64,000 bases of DNA from positions 1 to 64,000 of the forward strand of contig CACFJT010000004.1 of the NCBI GenBank assembly GCA_902566705.1, written 5' to 3'. A program made the translations under genes and the position numbers. The notes below the pieces were generated by a model. It had not been told where the DNA came from, ran no database searches, and saw only the letters and a program-made list of their open reading frames with translations. Origin of the DNA: an uncultured Pelagibacteraceae bacterium (lineage in GTDB: Bacteria > Pseudomonadota > Alphaproteobacteria > Pelagibacterales > Pelagibacteraceae). Positions within the stretch are counted from its first letter, which is position 1. The number at the start of each line of letters is the position of its first letter. Of this stretch, positions 26,250-34,802 are shown piece after piece.

Positions 26250-27404
26250 ATGAATAAAATTTTTAAGGTCGGTCTTATAGGCTGTGGTCACATCGCCGAG
26301 ACATACTTTAGAGGGCAACAATATTTTAATAATTTTAAAATAATTGCCTGTGCAGATATTGATCAAAAAGCAGCCGATAAATGTGCAAAATTATACAATA
26401 TTAAATCTAAAACAGTTTCAGAAATCTTAAAAGATAATGAAATAGAAGTTATTTTAAATTTAACAATTCCACAATCTCATTATTCAGTATCAAAAAAAGT
26501 TTTGAACTCAGGTAAACATGTTTATTCAGAAAAACCACTAGCAACTTATTTTGCAAAAGGTAAAGAACTAGTCTCTCTAGCAAAAAAAAATAAACTTTAT
26601 CTTGGAAACGCTCCAGATACATTTTTAGGTGGAGGAATTCAAAAAGCTAGAGAATTAATTGATTCAGATTTGATTGGAGAGATTAAACTTGGTAATGCAA
26701 TTTTCGCATTTCCTGGAGTAGAGTCTTTTCATCCAAAACCTGAGTCTTGGTATAAAAAAGAAGGAGGTCCAGTAATCGATATGGGACCATATTTTTTTAC
26801 AACATTGGTAAATTTACTTGGACCTGCAAAACAAGTTCAAGGAAGAACATTAACTGCTTTTAAAAAGAGAATTTATGGAGTGGGACCTAAAAAAAACAAA
26901 TCATTTAAGGTGGAAACACCTACAACATATTTAGCGACAATCCAATTTCACAGTGGTGCTATAATTCAAGTAACACTCTCATTTGATGTAATTAATCATC
27001 AAAGAAACCATATGGAGCTTTATGGCACAAAAGGATCGATTATTGTTCCAGATCCCAATATGTTTGGGGGTTCTGTTTTTATTTCTGTTACAGAAGGTGG
27101 AAAATGGGGTGAACATAAAACAGACAAGATGCATTTAGGAAAAATAAACATAACCTCATCTAGTGGAAGATCAAATGAAGCTGCTACAAATGCAAACTAT
27201 CGGAGTGTTGGTTTATCTGAAATGTTATATTCTATTCAAAAAAACAAAAAACATAGGTGTTCAGGTGATTTATCTTTACATGTATTAGATATAATCGAGT
27301 CAACCATGAGGGCAGCTAACACAGGGACTCCTCAAAAAATAGAAACAATATGTGATAGACCAAAAAAATTTACTGAAGAAGAAGTAAAAAAAATTTTAAT
27401 TTAG
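26250..27404 (+). CDS. Gfo/Idh/MocA family oxidoreductase
   Basis: A 384-residue NAD(P)-dependent dehydrogenase. VGLIGCGHIAETYFRG is the nucleotide-binding motif, SEKPLATYF the catalytic lysine motif, and VIDMGPYFFTTLVNLLG replaces the usual GxHxxD region; the tyrosine instead of histidine is worth noting. It lies between iolD and a 2-hydroxyacid dehydrogenase gene with almost no spacers. A cyclitol or sugar-derived substrate is inferred from context only. Confidence 0.85.
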   Translation: MNKIFKVGLIGCGHIAETYFRGQQYFNNFKIIACADIDQKAADKCAKLYNIKSKTVSEILKDNEIEVILNLTIPQSHYSVSKKVLNSGKHVYSEKPLATYFAKGKELVSLAKKNKLYLGNAPDTFLGGGIQKARELIDSDLIGEIKLGNAIFAFPGVESFHPKPESWYKKEGGPVIDMGPYFFTTLVNLLGPAKQVQGRTLTAFKKRIYGVGPKKNKSFKVETPTTYLATIQFHSGAIIQVTLSFDVINHQRNHMELYGTKGSIIVPDPNMFGGSVFISVTEGGKWGEHKTDKMHLGKINITSSSGRSNEAATNANYRSVGLSEMLYSIQKNKKHRCSGDLSLHVLDIIESTMRAANTGTPQKIETICDRPKKFTEEEVKKILI

Positions 27405-28427
27405 ATGTCAAAACCAATTGTTATATCTGATCCTTTTCCAAGAACATTGGATCTGATTTTTACAAAAAAAAAATTAAAAGAATTAAAAACAAAATATAAA
27501 GTTTTAATAGCACCTAATAAAAAAAAAAGACAATTTTATGAAAACTATATTAATAAAGCTACTTTCATAATGGGTCAGCCAGACTTAGATAAAAAAATTT
27601 TGTCAAAAGCAAAAAAATTAAAAGCAATAATAAATGTTGAAAGTAATTTTATGAACAATGTTGATTATACTTATTGTTCTCAAAAAGGAATTTATGTAAT
27701 TGCAACCTCTCCAGTATTTTCAAAGCCTGTAGCAGAAATTGCATTAGGAATGACACTTTCTTTGTTAAGAAATATTCATAATGCTCATTTTGATTTTGTA
27801 AAAGGTAAAGAGAAATATGGATTAGAAAGTAATTTAAAAGCATCACTTTTATCAGGAAAAAAAATTGGATTATTAGGATTTGGCGACCTAGCAAAATCGT
27901 TATATCCACTGTTGCTGCCTTTTACTAAAGATATAAATGTTTATGACCCTTGGTTGTCTAAGAACAAAATTAAAAGCTTTGGATTTAATCCAGTTAGCTT
28001 AAATAATATGTTCAAAACGTGCGAAATTATTTACGTATTAGCAGCAGTAACAACTAAAAATAAAAATTTAGTAAACAAACGTTTAATTAATAAAATGAAA
28101 ACAAACTCATTATTTATATTGATGAGTCGAGCAGCAGTTGTAAATTTTAAAGACTTGATCAAGAGAGTTAAAAAGGGAGATATTTATGTAGCTACAGATG
28201 TATTTCCTGAGGAGCCAGTGAGAAAAAATGACCCAATCAGAAAAGTTAAAAATATTTTGTTTTCAGCACACAGAGCTGGAGCTTTGACAGAGGCTTTTTT
28301 TGCTATGGGGGACATAGTTTTAAAGGACATGCATTTAATATCAAAAAATTTAAAACCTAAATTTTGTAAAAAGGCTGAATTAAAGACAGTAGGATTATTA
28401 GCTTCAAAACCAGTTGCAATTAATTGA
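27405..28427 (+). CDS. D-2-hydroxyacid dehydrogenase family protein
   Basis: A 340-residue NAD-binding hydroxyacid dehydrogenase, more diverged than the one at 15862. The cofactor motif is GLLGFGDLAKSL with a changed third glycine (usually GxGxxG), the catalytic arginine is in MSRAAVVNF, the glutamate in FPEEPV and the histidine in FSAHRAGALTEA. It starts directly after the preceding stop (0-bp gap) and is followed by the sugar ABC ATPase gene after 22 bp, so it belongs to the same operon. The substrate is unknown. Confidence 0.8.
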   Translation: MSKPIVISDPFPRTLDLIFTKKKLKELKTKYKVLIAPNKKKRQFYENYINKATFIMGQPDLDKKILSKAKKLKAIINVESNFMNNVDYTYCSQKGIYVIATSPVFSKPVAEIALGMTLSLLRNIHNAHFDFVKGKEKYGLESNLKASLLSGKKIGLLGFGDLAKSLYPLLLPFTKDINVYDPWLSKNKIKSFGFNPVSLNNMFKTCEIIYVLAAVTTKNKNLVNKRLINKMKTNSLFILMSRAAVVNFKDLIKRVKKGDIYVATDVFPEEPVRKNDPIRKVKNILFSAHRAGALTEAFFAMGDIVLKDMHLISKNLKPKFCKKAELKTVGLLASKPVAIN

Positions 28428-28449
28428 TATTTTAATAATTTTATAATTT

Positions 28450-29199
28450 ATGTCATCAACTACTAATCCACTACTAGAAGCAAAAGGAATAACAAAATAT
28501 TTTGGAACCATAACAGCATTGGAGAATGTAAACTTAAAAGTTCACGCGGGAGAATGCTTAGGTGTTGTTGGAGATAATGGTGCTGGGAAATCAACTTTGA
28601 TGAAAGTATTATCTGGTCTTTATAAACCTAGTGCAGGCTCATTATTCTTTCAGGGTAAAGAGGAAATTTTAGAAAGTCCAAGAGACTCTCAAAACTTAGG
28701 ATTAGAAATGGTTTATCAAGATCTCGCATTAGCAGGTAACTTACCAATAGGAGAAAATATATTTCTTGGAAGAGAACCCACTAAAAATTTAGGATTTATA
28801 AAATTATTAGACTTTAATAAAATAAAAGAATTAACAAATGCTCACCTAGATAAATTAAAAATAAATGTAAAAAGTGCAGATCAAAAAGTGGAGGAACTAT
28901 CAGGTGGTCAAAGACAAGCTGTTGCAATAGCCAGATCTACAGCTTTTAATGCTAAAGTAGTAATTATGGATGAACCAACTGCTGCATTAGCAATCAAAGA
29001 AGTGGGTAAAGTATTAGATCTGATTAATAGTTTAAAAAAAACAGGTGTTGGAGTGATTGTAATAAGTCATAGAATGGATGATATATTTACAGTATGTGAC
29101 AGAGTAATGGCTTTGTTTCAGGGAACAAATTTTGCAGAAGCAAGTCTATCAAATACTTCTAGAGATGAAGTGATAGGTTGGATTATGGGAAAAAAATAA
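28450..29199 (+). CDS. Sugar ABC transporter ATPase, single-domain CUT2 type
   Basis: A 249-residue ATPase. Walker A GDNGAGKST is near residue 43, the signature ELSGGQRQAVAIARS follows, and Walker B is VVIMDEPTAAL. Most CUT2 sugar importers use a tandem-domain ATPase of about 500 residues (RbsA type); this one has a single domain as in FrcA. It is followed by a permease gene and a ribose-type binding protein gene, giving a complete importer for a monosaccharide or inositol. Confidence 0.92.
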   Translation: MSSTTNPLLEAKGITKYFGTITALENVNLKVHAGECLGVVGDNGAGKSTLMKVLSGLYKPSAGSLFFQGKEEILESPRDSQNLGLEMVYQDLALAGNLPIGENIFLGREPTKNLGFIKLLDFNKIKELTNAHLDKLKINVKSADQKVEELSGGQRQAVAIARSTAFNAKVVIMDEPTAALAIKEVGKVLDLINSLKKTGVGVIVISHRMDDIFTVCDRVMALFQGTNFAEASLSNTSRDEVIGWIMGKK

Positions 29200-29201
29200 A
29201 C

Positions 29202-30215
29202 ATGGAAGATAAAGATAAAAAAATTGTAAGTCTTCATTTGAAACTAATGCCATATTTAGAAAAATATGGAATTCTTCTTTTATTAGTAATTATGATTTTG
29301 GTTATGCACATATTACAACCAGATGTTTTTTTATCTTGGAGAAATGTAACTAACGTTTTTAAACAAATATCTTGGCAGTCAATGTTAGCTTTGGGAGTAT
29401 TTATGGTAATTGTGACTGCTGGAATAGATCTTTCGGTCGGTTCAATCATGATGTTGTCATTAATGATTTTAGCTGTTGTTGCTAAAGCTGGAGCGCCTTG
29501 GTACATAGTGGTTATTACACCTCTTATTGCAGGGTTTTTATGTGGTCTATTTAATGGCCTAGGTATCACCTTACTTCGCATGCCACATCCTTTTATAATG
29601 ACTTTGGGTACACTTTATATATTTAGAGGAACTGGAAACTTAATTTCTGGAGGAACTCCTATAAGTGGTTTTACAGATGAAGTTAGGTATCTTGGCCATG
29701 GAAGAATTGATCTTCAATGGTTAGGATTAGAAAAATCGCAATACCTTCCTGTAAGTTTAGTATTAATTGCAATTGTATACATAATTTTTTGGATTTTCTT
29801 AAATCATAGCAAAACTGGAAAATGGATTTATGCAATTGGAGGAAATCCTAATGCTGCTAGAGCATCTGGAATAAATGTTAACAAAATTTTAGTTATAGTT
29901 TATTCATTATGTGGATTCTTATCTGGTATTGGTGCTTTAATTTTAGCAGGAAGAACTGACTCAGGCTATCCTAACGCTGGACTTCAATCTGAACTTGATG
30001 CGATCGCCGCATGTATAATTGGAGGAGCAAGTTTTTTTGGTGGAAGAGGTACAGTTTTAGGAGTATTTGCAGGTGTAATGATTATGGGAATTCTAAGAAA
30101 TGGTTTAAATTTGATGGATGTAAGTTCTTTTTGGCAACAAGTTCTTATAGGTTCTATAATAGTTCTTGCCGTTTACATAGACGTATTAAGAAGAGATTTG
30201 GGTACTAGAAAGTAA
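29202..30215 (+). CDS. Sugar ABC transporter permease, CUT2 (RbsC/FrcC) type
   Basis: The track ORF starts at a TTG at 29178 inside the ATPase gene. The ATG at 29202, 2 bp after the ATPase stop, gives MEDKDKK and 337 residues and is preferred. It has eight to ten membrane segments and the BPD_transp_2 signatures VTAGIDLSVGSIMMLSLMI, GLFNGLGITLLRMPHPFIMTLG and ASGINVNKILVIVYSLCG. It forms the pore of the importer in the inner membrane, probably as a homodimer. Confidence 0.92.
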   Translation: MEDKDKKIVSLHLKLMPYLEKYGILLLLVIMILVMHILQPDVFLSWRNVTNVFKQISWQSMLALGVFMVIVTAGIDLSVGSIMMLSLMILAVVAKAGAPWYIVVITPLIAGFLCGLFNGLGITLLRMPHPFIMTLGTLYIFRGTGNLISGGTPISGFTDEVRYLGHGRIDLQWLGLEKSQYLPVSLVLIAIVYIIFWIFLNHSKTGKWIYAIGGNPNAARASGINVNKILVIVYSLCGFLSGIGALILAGRTDSGYPNAGLQSELDAIAACIIGGASFFGGRGTVLGVFAGVMIMGILRNGLNLMDVSSFWQQVLIGSIIVLAVYIDVLRRDLGTRK

Positions 30216-30334
30216 ATTATACGTAATTACACTCTTTAGTTGTATTCAATATTGTCTTATCACCTTTATAAATAGTTGAACTCTTCTCATTTTTTTTATT
30301 TAATTAATTTTTTAAATAACAATAGGGGAAATAA

Positions 30335-31267
30335 ATGAAAAACTTAACAAGAAAAATTGTTGTTTTTTTTACAGCAATTTTTTTATCAATCAGTTTAGGT
30401 TCAGTTTCTTTTGCTGATGGACATGGTAAAAAAATTCTATTCAGCATTAAAGGTCCTGGATCAGGAAACCCTTTTTGGGCATCTGTTACAAAAGGTGCTG
30501 AAGAGGAAGCTAAAAAACTAGGTGTAAAATTAATTTTAATTGCACCTCCTCAAGAAGGAGATGTTCAAGCACAGATTAACCAAGTAGAAGACCAACTAGC
30601 AAAAGGTGTGGATGCTTTAGCACTTGCACCAGGAGATCCAAATGCGTTTGCTCCGATCGTTGATGATGCTATTAAAAGTGGAGTTCCAGTAGTATTCGTT
30701 GATACGAAAGGAATAAACGAAGGAGTAACTTTTATTGGAACAAATAACATGAATGGTGCAGAGTTAGCTGCAAAATTTATTTGTGACAAAACTCCTAAAG
30801 GTTCTGATGTTGCAATTTTAACTGGTATTGAGTCACAATCTACAGCGTTGTTAAGAAGAGATGGTGCAATAAAAGGTTTTAAAAATTGTGGATTAAACAT
30901 TGTAGCAACTCAAACTGCTGAGTGGGATACTGCTAAAGGTAGATCTGTAACTGAGTCAATTATTTTAAAAAATCCAAACATCAAAGCAATATTTGCTTCA
31001 AATGATAATATGGGTTTAGGTGCTATGCAGGCTCTTAAAGATGCGGACATGAATGATGTGGTTGTGGTAGGATTTGATGCTACGCCAGATGCAGCTACAA
31101 GTATCTTAAAAGGAGAAATGACAGCAACAATTGCTCAGTTTTCTTATAATATGGGTGCATATGGAGTTAAATATGCTCTTGAATTAGCTAATGGCGGAAG
31201 TATTGATCCAAATATCGATACAGGAACACAATTAGTAACAAAAGAAAACGCTAACGATTTTAAATAA
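30335..31267 (+). CDS. Periplasmic sugar-binding protein (ribose/inositol type)
   Basis: A 310-residue Peripla_BP_4 protein. A signal peptide is clear: MKNLTRKIVVFFTAIFLSIS followed by SVSFADGHG. KGPGSGNPFWASVTKGAEEEA and VEDQLAKGVDALALAPGDP match ribose/inositol-type binding proteins. It has a strong Shine-Dalgarno (AGGGGA) and a 119-bp spacer from the permease gene, and an intrinsic terminator follows, so it may have its own abundant transcript. The ligand is inferred (inositol, fucose or ribose) from nearby iol, fucU-like and ribokinase-like genes. Confidence 0.92.
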   Translation: MKNLTRKIVVFFTAIFLSISLGSVSFADGHGKKILFSIKGPGSGNPFWASVTKGAEEEAKKLGVKLILIAPPQEGDVQAQINQVEDQLAKGVDALALAPGDPNAFAPIVDDAIKSGVPVVFVDTKGINEGVTFIGTNNMNGAELAAKFICDKTPKGSDVAILTGIESQSTALLRRDGAIKGFKNCGLNIVATQTAEWDTAKGRSVTESIILKNPNIKAIFASNDNMGLGAMQALKDADMNDVVVVGFDATPDAATSILKGEMTATIAQFSYNMGAYGVKYALELANGGSIDPNIDTGTQLVTKENANDFK

Positions 31268-31288
31268 TCATTAGATAATAAAATATTA

Positions 31289-31322
31289 AAAAGGGTGGAA
31301 TTTAATTCCACCCTTTTTTTTT
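31289..31322 (+). terminator. Intrinsic terminator after the CUT2 binding protein gene
   Basis: GGGTGGAAT pairs with ATTCCACCC around a three-base loop and is followed by nine or more T residues. It begins 22 bp after the binding-protein stop codon. It is a textbook intrinsic terminator and isolates the binding-protein message from the fucU-like gene. Confidence 0.93.
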
Positions 31323-31328
31323 ATGTAA

Positions 31329-31340
31329 TATAATATTTTA
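31329..31340 (+). promoter_or_regulatory. Candidate leaderless promoter (-10 TATAAT) for the fucU-like gene
   Basis: A perfect TATAAT at 31329-31334 ends six bases before the ATG at 31341, and no Shine-Dalgarno is present. Transcription starting at the usual distance would begin on or next to the A of ATG, so the message would be leaderless. No good -35 is visible, as that region is the terminator stem. Confidence 0.4.
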
Positions 31341-31802
31341 ATGTTAATAAATATTAATCCAGTTTTAAGCCCTGAATTGTTATTTCATCTAAGATCTATG
31401 GGTCATGGAGAAAAATTAATTTTAGCTGATGCGAATTTTCCTGCTAATACTTCTAATGATAAAGTAATAAGATTAGATGGAGTTAATATTAAGGAAGCAG
31501 CCTCAGCAATCCTTTCAGTTTTTCCTCTAGATAGTTTTATTGTTACACAAGGTGGATCTCCAGCTTTGAGAATGGAAGTGGATGATAAACCAGACGAATT
31601 AACTGAGACGCATAAAGAATTTATTGATGTAGTTAAAAATGTTTCTGGAGAAAATTGGAGGGTTGGTTCAATAACAAGGCAAAATTTTTATGAAGAAGCA
31701 AAAAAAGCATACTGTATAGTTACAACTACTGATGCTAGACCTTTTGGATGTTTTGTTTTAACAAAAGGAGTAATTTTACCAGATGGCAAGGTTTGGTCAT
31801 AA
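31341..31802 (+). CDS. FucU/RbsD-family sugar mutarotase
   Basis: A 153-residue protein of the RbsD/FucU family. INPVLSPELLFHLRSMGHGEK and ADANFPANT at the N-terminus, with TRQNFYEEAKKAYCIVTTTD later, fit FucU (L-fucose mutarotase) better than RbsD. It interconverts sugar anomers in the cytosol to feed a kinase or dehydrogenase. It lies between the importer genes and a ribokinase-like gene, so the transported sugar is probably its substrate. No fuc pathway enzymes are adjacent. Confidence 0.85.
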   Translation: MLININPVLSPELLFHLRSMGHGEKLILADANFPANTSNDKVIRLDGVNIKEAASAILSVFPLDSFIVTQGGSPALRMEVDDKPDELTETHKEFIDVVKNVSGENWRVGSITRQNFYEEAKKAYCIVTTTDARPFGCFVLTKGVILPDGKVWS

Positions 31803-31812
31803 AAGTTAATAA

Positions 31813-32724
31813 ATGAAATCTATTTCTATATTTGGAGTTTTCGTAGCAGATTTATGTTTTATAGGAGACAGAATTCCGAACAAAGGTGAAACAATTTTAG
31901 GAAAAAAACATGTAGTAGGTCCAGGTGGAAAAGGGTCAAATCAATCGATTGCAGCTGCTAGATTAAATGGAAATGTAAGTTTTATTACTAAAGTTGGTAA
32001 AGATAGTCATTCTGAAATGGCATTAAACCTTTATAAAGAAGCTGGAGTAAAAACTCATTCAATTATTCAAGATAACAAACTTTTTACAGGAGTTGCTGGT
32101 ATTATGATCGATAAAGGTGGAAATAATGCTATCAATATTATCTCTGGAGCAGCCGAACATTTAGTTACTGGAGATATAGATAATAAAGTTGAAACAATTA
32201 AAAATTCAGAAATATTTCTGACACAAATGGAAACTCCCTATGAAACTACTATTTATGCACTAAAAAAAGCGAAAGAACATAAATGTATAACTATTTTAAA
32301 TCCTGCTCCAGCACGTAAAATTGATGAGGATATTTTTAAAATAATAGACTTTTTTACACCTAATGAAACAGAAGCTGAATTTTATTTAAATAAAAAAATT
32401 GAAACAAGTGAAGATATAAAAAATGCAGCTAATGAGTTGTTAAAAAAGGGTATAAAAAATGTGATTATTACATTAGGTGAAAAAGGTATTTATTTCGCAA
32501 ACGGAAAAGAAAACTTTTTCCTGGAAGCTTATAAACTAAAACAACCTGTAATAGATACTACAGGAGCAGGAGACGCTTTTAATGGAGCTTTTGCTGTTGG
32601 TTTAGCAAATGATCTTGATATAAAAGAAGCTTTAACTTTTGCAAATAAAGTTGCGGGTGTTTCAACAACAAAATCAGGTGCTGCTACATCTATGCCTTTT
32701 GCTAAAGAACTAACAGACAATTAA
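31813..32724 (+). CDS. Ribokinase-like PfkB sugar kinase
   Basis: A 303-residue PfkB-family kinase. The N-terminal GGKGSNQSIAAARLNG motif and the C-terminal TTGAGDAFNGAFAVGL with the catalytic aspartate are intact. The layout is closest to ribokinase. An inositol-pathway kinase (IolC) role is possible given the locus but not shown. It starts 10 bp after the fucU-like gene and converges on the PdxA-family gene with only 2 bp between stops. Confidence 0.88.
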   Translation: MKSISIFGVFVADLCFIGDRIPNKGETILGKKHVVGPGGKGSNQSIAAARLNGNVSFITKVGKDSHSEMALNLYKEAGVKTHSIIQDNKLFTGVAGIMIDKGGNNAINIISGAAEHLVTGDIDNKVETIKNSEIFLTQMETPYETTIYALKKAKEHKCITILNPAPARKIDEDIFKIIDFFTPNETEAEFYLNKKIETSEDIKNAANELLKKGIKNVIITLGEKGIYFANGKENFFLEAYKLKQPVIDTTGAGDAFNGAFAVGLANDLDIKEALTFANKVAGVSTTKSGAATSMPFAKELTDN

Positions 32725-32726
32725 GT

Positions 32727-33722
32727 TTAATTCTTTTTATTTTCTGCCATCGATAATGCAATTTTAAATGAGTTTAAAATCGGAGCTAGATTAGCCTCAT
32801 TTTTTCCAGCAATAGCAAATGCTGATCCATGTGCAGTAGTAGTTACTGGTACAGTCAATCCACCTTGAACTGTAACTCCTCTATCAAAGCCAAATGCTTT
32901 AAGACCAGATTGAAGTGCATCATGATACATACCAACCATACAATCATGGTTTTTGTTTTTAAAAGCTACTACAAAAGATGTATCGCATGGTAATGGACCA
33001 TCGACATTGTAGCCAAGTTTTTTTGCCTCTTCAATAGCAGGAATGATTTCATCTTTTTCCTCTGTCCCAAATTCTGCATGTGGATTTAGAGCTTGAATAG
33101 CAATTCTAGGATTTTTAACACCATTTAACTCCATAACCTCATTTATTAATTTTATAGGCTTCATTATATTTTCTTTAGTAATATGTTGAGCAACTTCTTT
33201 AATTGGAATATGAGAGGTTACTCTTGCTGTCCAAAAATTATCTATTACATTAAACTCACAACAAAAACTATTTACTTCAAGTTTTTCAGCCATTAACTGT
33301 AATTCGTCTGAATGTTTATTGCCTCCAAGTTTTAAACTTGTCTTATTCATTGGTGCAAAATTAATTGCATCTATTTTTTTTTCTTTAGCAAGAGTTAAAG
33401 CTAAATCTAAAGCTTGTAATACACTTTCCCCAGATTCTTTTGATGGTTCCGCTAATTTATATTTATGATTTTTTCCTTTAGAAATATCTAATAAAAATCT
33501 ATTTGATTTATCGAAATTTACCTCATCAAAATTTTCTACAACATCTATATTATGTGAAATTCCTGTAATACTATTTCCACTTTCAAATACTTGCTTTTCA
33601 CCAATAATTACGACATTTGCTTTTTTTGTCATCTCATCATTTAAAAGCTTTGAAATTAATTCTGGTCCAATCCCAGCCGGATCACCAAGCAGAAGAGCAA
33701 TGTTAGATTTATTTTCAGTCAT
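32727..33722 (-). CDS. PdxA-family 4-phospho-threonine/threonate dehydrogenase
   Basis: A 331-residue PdxA-family enzyme. LLGDPAGIGPELISKLL at the N-terminus and the metal histidines in VTSHIPIKEV, GMYHDALQSGLK and TAHGSAFAIAGK are present. PdxA makes the pyridoxine precursor; PdxA2-type paralogues act on 4-phospho-threonate or erythronate in sugar-acid catabolism. Location among sugar genes, divergent from a tripartite carboxylate transporter, makes the catabolic role likely. True PdxA is the alternative. Confidence 0.82.
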   Translation of the reverse strand: MTENKSNIALLLGDPAGIGPELISKLLNDEMTKKANVVIIGEKQVFESGNSITGISHNIDVVENFDEVNFDKSNRFLLDISKGKNHKYKLAEPSKESGESVLQALDLALTLAKEKKIDAINFAPMNKTSLKLGGNKHSDELQLMAEKLEVNSFCCEFNVIDNFWTARVTSHIPIKEVAQHITKENIMKPIKLINEVMELNGVKNPRIAIQALNPHAEFGTEEKDEIIPAIEEAKKLGYNVDGPLPCDTSFVVAFKNKNHDCMVGMYHDALQSGLKAFGFDRGVTVQGGLTVPVTTTAHGSAFAIAGKNEANLAPILNSFKIALSMAENKKN

Positions 33723-33791
33723 TTTTTCCTTTACGTCTTGTAGCAGATTATGTTTAAATTATTAAATATAAATTAACTAAAGAGGGAAATA

Positions 33792-34766
33792 ATGAAAAAA
33801 AGCTTTAAACTATTTTTAGCAGCTGCTTTTCTAGTAACTGAATTTTTTGTTGTAGCTCTTCCATTAATGATCACATCAGCTAAAGCTGATGGACATCCAA
33901 TACAAGCAATTACACACGCTGGTTTTGGTGGTGGAACTGACGTTACTACTAGAATGATGTTATTAAGGGCAAGAAGAGTCCTTAAGCAAGACATGCAATT
34001 AGTAAACAAAAAAGGTGGTGGTGGAGCCGCATCTATGGATTACATGATGTCTTTACCAGCTGATGGAAATCATACTTTAACTTGGACAACAGGTCATGCT
34101 GTTTCTATGGCTTTAGGAAAAACTAAAGTTAAGTTAAGTGATATGCAACCACTTGCTAGAGGAACAGATGACCCACAGTTATTTGTTGTAAATTGCAAAA
34201 ATGACATCAAAGATGCTAAAAAATTTATTAGCACACAAAAATCAAAATCGCTAAAGTATGGAACTACTCATACTGGGGGTATTGACGATGTCAGTGCAAT
34301 CGCATTTACAAAAAAAGGTGGATTAAAAGATCCAACTATCGTTGCGTACAAAGGTGTTGCACCAATTAAAACAAACCTTATCAAAGGAGATATTGATGTA
34401 GGTGTTTTAAACCTAGGTGAAGCATTAACTGAAATTAATGAAGGTAAACTTTGTGTTTCAGTTGTATTAGCAAACAATAGAATGGCTAAAATTGGAGACT
34501 CTCCAACAGCAAAAGAACTAGGTATACCTGTTTCTTTATCTACTGTTAGAGGTTTCGTAACTAAAAAAGGTGCTCCAGCTGATAGAGTAAAACAATTAGA
34601 AGCTGGAATGATGAAAGCTATGAGCCATAACTACTACAAAAATTTCTTAACAGAAATTGGTCTTGATGAGACAAGTGTTGTAGGTGCAGATGAATGGGGT
34701 AAGCAAATGGAAGAAATGCTTGCTGAAATGACTGCTCAGCTTAAAGCTTTAGGTTACATTAACTAA
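33792..34766 (+). CDS. tctC: Tripartite tricarboxylate transporter binding protein (TctC family)
   Basis: A 324-residue Bug/TctC-type periplasmic protein. The signal peptide runs to about SAKADG at residue 36. THAGFGGGTDVTTRMM and KKGGGGAASMDYM are family features for carboxylate binding. It has a strong Shine-Dalgarno (AGAGGGAAAT) and is followed by a hairpin and terminator before tctB, so it can be made in excess over the membrane parts. The ligand is a carboxylate of unknown identity. Confidence 0.92.
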   Translation: MKKSFKLFLAAAFLVTEFFVVALPLMITSAKADGHPIQAITHAGFGGGTDVTTRMMLLRARRVLKQDMQLVNKKGGGGAASMDYMMSLPADGNHTLTWTTGHAVSMALGKTKVKLSDMQPLARGTDDPQLFVVNCKNDIKDAKKFISTQKSKSLKYGTTHTGGIDDVSAIAFTKKGGLKDPTIVAYKGVAPIKTNLIKGDIDVGVLNLGEALTEINEGKLCVSVVLANNRMAKIGDSPTAKELGIPVSLSTVRGFVTKKGAPADRVKQLEAGMMKAMSHNYYKNFLTEIGLDETSVVGADEWGKQMEEMLAEMTAQLKALGYIN

Positions 34767-34777
34767 TATAATTAAAA

Positions 34778-34802
34778 GTACATTTGCATATGAGTAATGT
34801 AC
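34778..34802 (+). promoter_or_regulatory. Hairpin over the tctB start codon
   Basis: GTACATT at 34778-34784 is the exact inverted repeat of AATGTAC at 34796-34802, with an 11-base loop that holds the tctB ATG at 34790. No Shine-Dalgarno is present. The structure comes directly before the terminator hairpin, so the two may act together on tctB expression. The role is inferred. Confidence 0.5.
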
